Assembly (NCBI GenBank): GCA_016195585.1 | Contig: JACPZJ010000059.1 | Span: 1 to 7,113 of the forward strand | DNA: 7,113 bases | Origin: Nitrospirota bacterium | GTDB lineage: Bacteria > Nitrospirota > CAKKRA01 > 9FT-COMBO-42-15 | Direction of reading: 5' to 3' | Shown here: positions 5,280 through 7,113 of the stretch, one piece after another | How positions within the stretch are numbered: position 1 is the stretch's first letter | Layout of the letters: each line of letters starts with the position of its first letter | Made by a program: the position numbers and the translations under genes | Notes under the pieces: model-generated | What the model saw: the letters and a program-made list of their open reading frames with translations, nothing else | Databases searched by the model: none | What the model was told of the DNA's origin: nothing

Positions 5280-6041
5280 ATGAAACAGGTAAATGTTCAT
5301 ATCCCATATAAGAAGCTAAATGAGAACATTGGGCTGATAAAGGAAAAGAGGCTTAATTTAGAGATATATTTTGACGCAACCACCTTAGATACTGCAAAGA
5401 TTGCAGATTACAAGAAACTTAAAAAAGACCTAAATTATAATCCAAGATTTACCTTTCATGCCCCATTTATTGATATGTCTCCGGGCTCTTTAGACAGACT
5501 CGTCAGGGAATTAACCGTAAAACGATTTAATCAGCTCTTTAAAATAGCAGATATCTTCAAGCCTGAGGTTATTGTATTCCATCCGGGTTATGATAAGTGG
5601 AGATATAATGGCTATTCTGATGCATGGCTTAAAAACAGCATAGAGACATGGAATGCGGTATTAGAGAGGGCAGAAAAATTAAATACAAGGGTGGCAGTGG
5701 AGAATATTTTTGAAGAGGAGCCTGAGACCCTGACCATGCTCGTTAAAGGGATAAATTCACCGAACCTTGGGGTATGCTTTGATACAGGCCACTTTAATAT
5801 CTTCTCAAAGGTCTCCCTTGAGAAATGGTTTGAAGATATCGGTGATAATATTATAGAGGCTCACCTGCACGATAACTCAGGGAAGAGCGACGAACATCTC
5901 GGTATAGGGGATGGGACTGTTCAATTTGACCTTTTCTTCTCACTCCTTAAAAATACAAAATCAAACCCCATACTTACCATAGAAGGCCACTCACGAGAGG
6001 CTGTTGAAAAGAGCCTGATCAATATTCAGAAGTATCTATAA
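5280..6041 (+). CDS. Xylose isomerase-like TIM-barrel protein (sugar phosphate isomerase/epimerase or Endo IV superfamily)
   Basis: A 253-residue protein of the AP endonuclease family 2 / xylose isomerase-like TIM-barrel superfamily; the substrate is unknown. Metal-ligand positions line up with those of endonuclease IV: H60 (FHAPF), H101 (FHPGY), E141 (VENIFE), D168 and H171 (FDTGH), H195 (AHLHD), D204 and H206 (DEHLGIGDG), and E235 (TIEGH). It can therefore bind two or three metal ions. Sugar epimerases of this superfamily keep most of the same residues, and the protein is shorter than typical Endo IV (about 280), so an isomerase/epimerase-type role is at least as likely. It begins 3 nt after the FmdB stop with no strong ribosome site of its own, pointing to coupled translation. 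The pcm gene follows after 17 nt. There is no signal peptide, so it is cytosolic. Confidence 0.85.
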   Translation: MKQVNVHIPYKKLNENIGLIKEKRLNLEIYFDATTLDTAKIADYKKLKKDLNYNPRFTFHAPFIDMSPGSLDRLVRELTVKRFNQLFKIADIFKPEVIVFHPGYDKWRYNGYSDAWLKNSIETWNAVLERAEKLNTRVAVENIFEEEPETLTMLVKGINSPNLGVCFDTGHFNIFSKVSLEKWFEDIGDNIIEAHLHDNSGKSDEHLGIGDGTVQFDLFFSLLKNTKSNPILTIEGHSREAVEKSLINIQKYL

Positions 6042-6058
6042 GTATCAGAGAAAATACC

Positions 6059-6772
6059 ATGAAAAAACCTTTCTATATGATTATCATTTTACTGCTTGCA
6101 CTTTCTTCAGCAAGAGCTGAAGAGGATTTATTTGCAAAGGCAAGGAAGCGGATGGTGGAGGCGGATTTAAAGGGCAGGGATATTACTGATCCCACTGTCC
6201 TCAGGGTCATGGGCAAGATGCCAAGGCAGCTCTTTGTTGCAAGGGAATTGCAGAAATCAGCATACAATGATCATCCTTTGCCAATTGCAGAGGGGCAGAC
6301 AATTTCACAGCCTTATATAGTAGCTTTGATGACGCAGGTTTTAAAAATAAAACCCGGTGAGAAGGTTCTTGAAATAGGCACTGGCTCTGGGTATCAGGCA
6401 GCAGTACTGGCTGAGATAACAGATAAGGTATACACAATAGAGATAAGAAAACCCCTTGCAGAGGAGGCATCAGCGAGATTAAAAGAACTCGGTTATAAAA
6501 ATGTGAAGATTAAGAATGCAGACGGCTATTTTGGCTGGGAGGAATATGCACCCTTTGATGCAATTATTGTGACTGCTGCTGCAAATCATATCCCGCCGCC
6601 TTTAATCAAGCAGCTTAAAAACGGCGGCCGGCTTGTTATCCCGATGGGCAGCACCACATATTATCAGACATTAACACTTGTAACAAAGATTAAGGGTGAT
6701 GACCTGAGGGTTGAGCATATTACAAGTGTTGCCTTTGTGCCGATGACCGGAGAGGTTCAGAAGAAGAGGTAA
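6059..6772 (+). CDS. pcm: Protein-L-isoaspartate O-methyltransferase with N-terminal signal peptide
   Basis: Pcm methylates L-isoaspartyl residues in damaged proteins using SAM, starting their repair. The family core is clear: GRDITDPTVLRVM (39-51), PRQLFV (55-60), LPIAEGQTISQPYIVALMT (74-92), SAM motif I VLEIGTGSGYQ (103-113), DAIIVTAA (167-174), and the C-terminal FVPMTGEV (226-233). The 237-residue product is about 30 longer than E. coli Pcm (208). The extra part is a typical Sec signal peptide: KK, a hydrophobic run (6-15), and an SARA cleavage site ending at residue 20. An in-frame ATG at 6152 (residue 32) with AAGGA five bases upstream would give a 206-residue protein of standard length without the signal. 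Ribosome signals at 6059 are weak (AGAG). It is the last gene of the fmdB unit. No clear hairpin terminator follows before the convergent permease gene 39 nt away. Confidence 0.92.
   Translation: MKKPFYMIIILLLALSSARAEEDLFAKARKRMVEADLKGRDITDPTVLRVMGKMPRQLFVARELQKSAYNDHPLPIAEGQTISQPYIVALMTQVLKIKPGEKVLEIGTGSGYQAAVLAEITDKVYTIEIRKPLAEEASARLKELGYKNVKIKNADGYFGWEEYAPFDAIIVTAAANHIPPPLIKQLKNGGRLVIPMGSTTYYQTLTLVTKIKGDDLRVEHITSVAFVPMTGEVQKKR
6142..6154 (+). promoter_or_regulatory. Candidate internal ribosome site and start codon in pcm
   Basis: AAGGAAG (6142-6148) directly precedes an in-frame ATG (6152-6154). Translation from here would skip the signal peptide and begin where most cytosolic Pcm proteins begin (MVEADL...). 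The complementarity is better than at the annotated upstream start, but purine-rich Lys/Arg codons can produce such sequences by chance. Confidence 0.4.
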
Positions 6773-6811
6773 AAATTTAAGAGTAGCTACATACCTTGCC
6801 GCATACACTTT

Positions 6812-7113
6812 TTACTCATACCTTAACGCATCTATTGGATTAAGAAGTGACGCCTTGTATGCAGGATAGAATCCAAAGAATATCCCCACGAGACCTGAAA
6901 AACCAAAAGCAAGAAAGATTGAAAGTGGTGACACGATCGTTGGCCATCCCGCAATGATTGACAATATCTCCGAGCCTGTTAGCCCGATTACAATCCCAAT
7001 AATCCCGCCCATCAAAGAAAGCGTGAGCGCCTCTATAATAAATTGCAGCCTTATATCCCATGTCTTTGCTCCGATAGCCATCCTTATCCCTATCTCCCTT
7101 GTTCTCTCGGTAA
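6812..7113 (-). CDS. MacB/FtsX-type ABC transporter permease (partial, C-terminal 99 residues)
   Basis: The frame enters from the right window edge and ends with TAA at 6814-6812. The visible part is the end of a MacB-like permease: the cytoplasmic TERTREIGIRMAIGAKTWDI coupling segment, a first helix (roughly LTLSLMGGIIGIVIGLTG), a short periplasmic part, and a final helix (roughly IFLAFGFSGLVGIFFGFYPA). It ends in the typical AYKASLLNPIDALRYE terminus. Family knowledge: these permeases pair with a MacA-like adaptor and an ATPase in tripartite export or envelope mechanotransmission, and they do not move substrate through the membrane like classical transporters. The partners, if present, lie beyond the window. 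The gene is convergent with pcm. Substrate cannot be read from this fragment. Confidence 0.92.
   Translation of the reverse strand, partial: TERTREIGIRMAIGAKTWDIRLQFIIEALTLSLMGGIIGIVIGLTGSEILSIIAGWPTIVSPLSIFLAFGFSGLVGIFFGFYPAYKASLLNPIDALRYE

Noticed and set aside
6773..6811. Bidirectional terminator between pcm and the permease gene
   Set aside because: Only a self-complementary GTAGCTAC without a loop and a distant GAGTA/TACTC pairing are present. No convincing stem with a U tract is seen.

Overview
The window looks like a stretch of bacterial chromosome of moderate-to-low GC content, rich in AAA, ATA and AAG codons. The gene content is mostly housekeeping. Short palindromic repeats of the ATTCCCGC...GCGGGAAT kind, a sigma-54 promoter, a small orphan zinc-ribbon gene and a secreted-looking Pcm would suit a Nitrospirota-like or deltaproteobacterial-type Gram-negative. 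That placement is an impression from gene style, not a proof. I see no tRNA, rRNA, CRISPR array, insertion sequence or phage gene.

Layout. (1) At the left edge, on the minus strand, is the N-terminal half of a TldE/PmbA-family protein. (2) The divergent intergenic region 632-887 holds a likely sigma-70 promoter for that gene. It also holds a near-canonical -24/-12 sigma-54 promoter facing right, with a cluster of inverted TTGTCA half-sites 110-160 bp upstream of the predicted start, where an enhancer-binding activator would sit. (3) This drives a single 56-residue zinc-ribbon gene (888-1058), closed by a perfect 12-bp hairpin terminator with a GAAA loop. The result is a compact, self-contained regulated cassette. 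(4) Next is a GT51 peptidoglycan glycosyltransferase that keeps a class A PBP-like linker but has no transpeptidase domain. (5) After a compound palindromic repeat comes a probable operon rsmD-coaD-aspartate aminotransferase, with rsmD overlapping coaD. (6) A very good sigma-70 promoter overlaps the end of the aminotransferase gene. It reads through a leader carrying a second repeat copy into an FmdB-type zinc ribbon, a xylose-isomerase-like TIM-barrel protein and a Pcm methyltransferase with a signal peptide. (7) At the right edge, convergent on the minus strand, is the C-terminal end of a MacB/FtsX-type ABC transporter permease.

How the genes relate. rsmD (16S rRNA methylation), coaD (CoA synthesis) and the aminotransferase are core metabolism and ribosome functions transcribed together. 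The fmdB-TIM barrel-pcm set is tightly spaced (3 and 17 nt) and probably co-transcribed, although no shared pathway is obvious. The observations most worth follow-up are the sigma-54/zinc-ribbon cassette with its half-site cluster, the Pcm gene with an exported long form and a possible cytosolic internal start, and the GT51 protein that looks like a class A PBP without its transpeptidase half.
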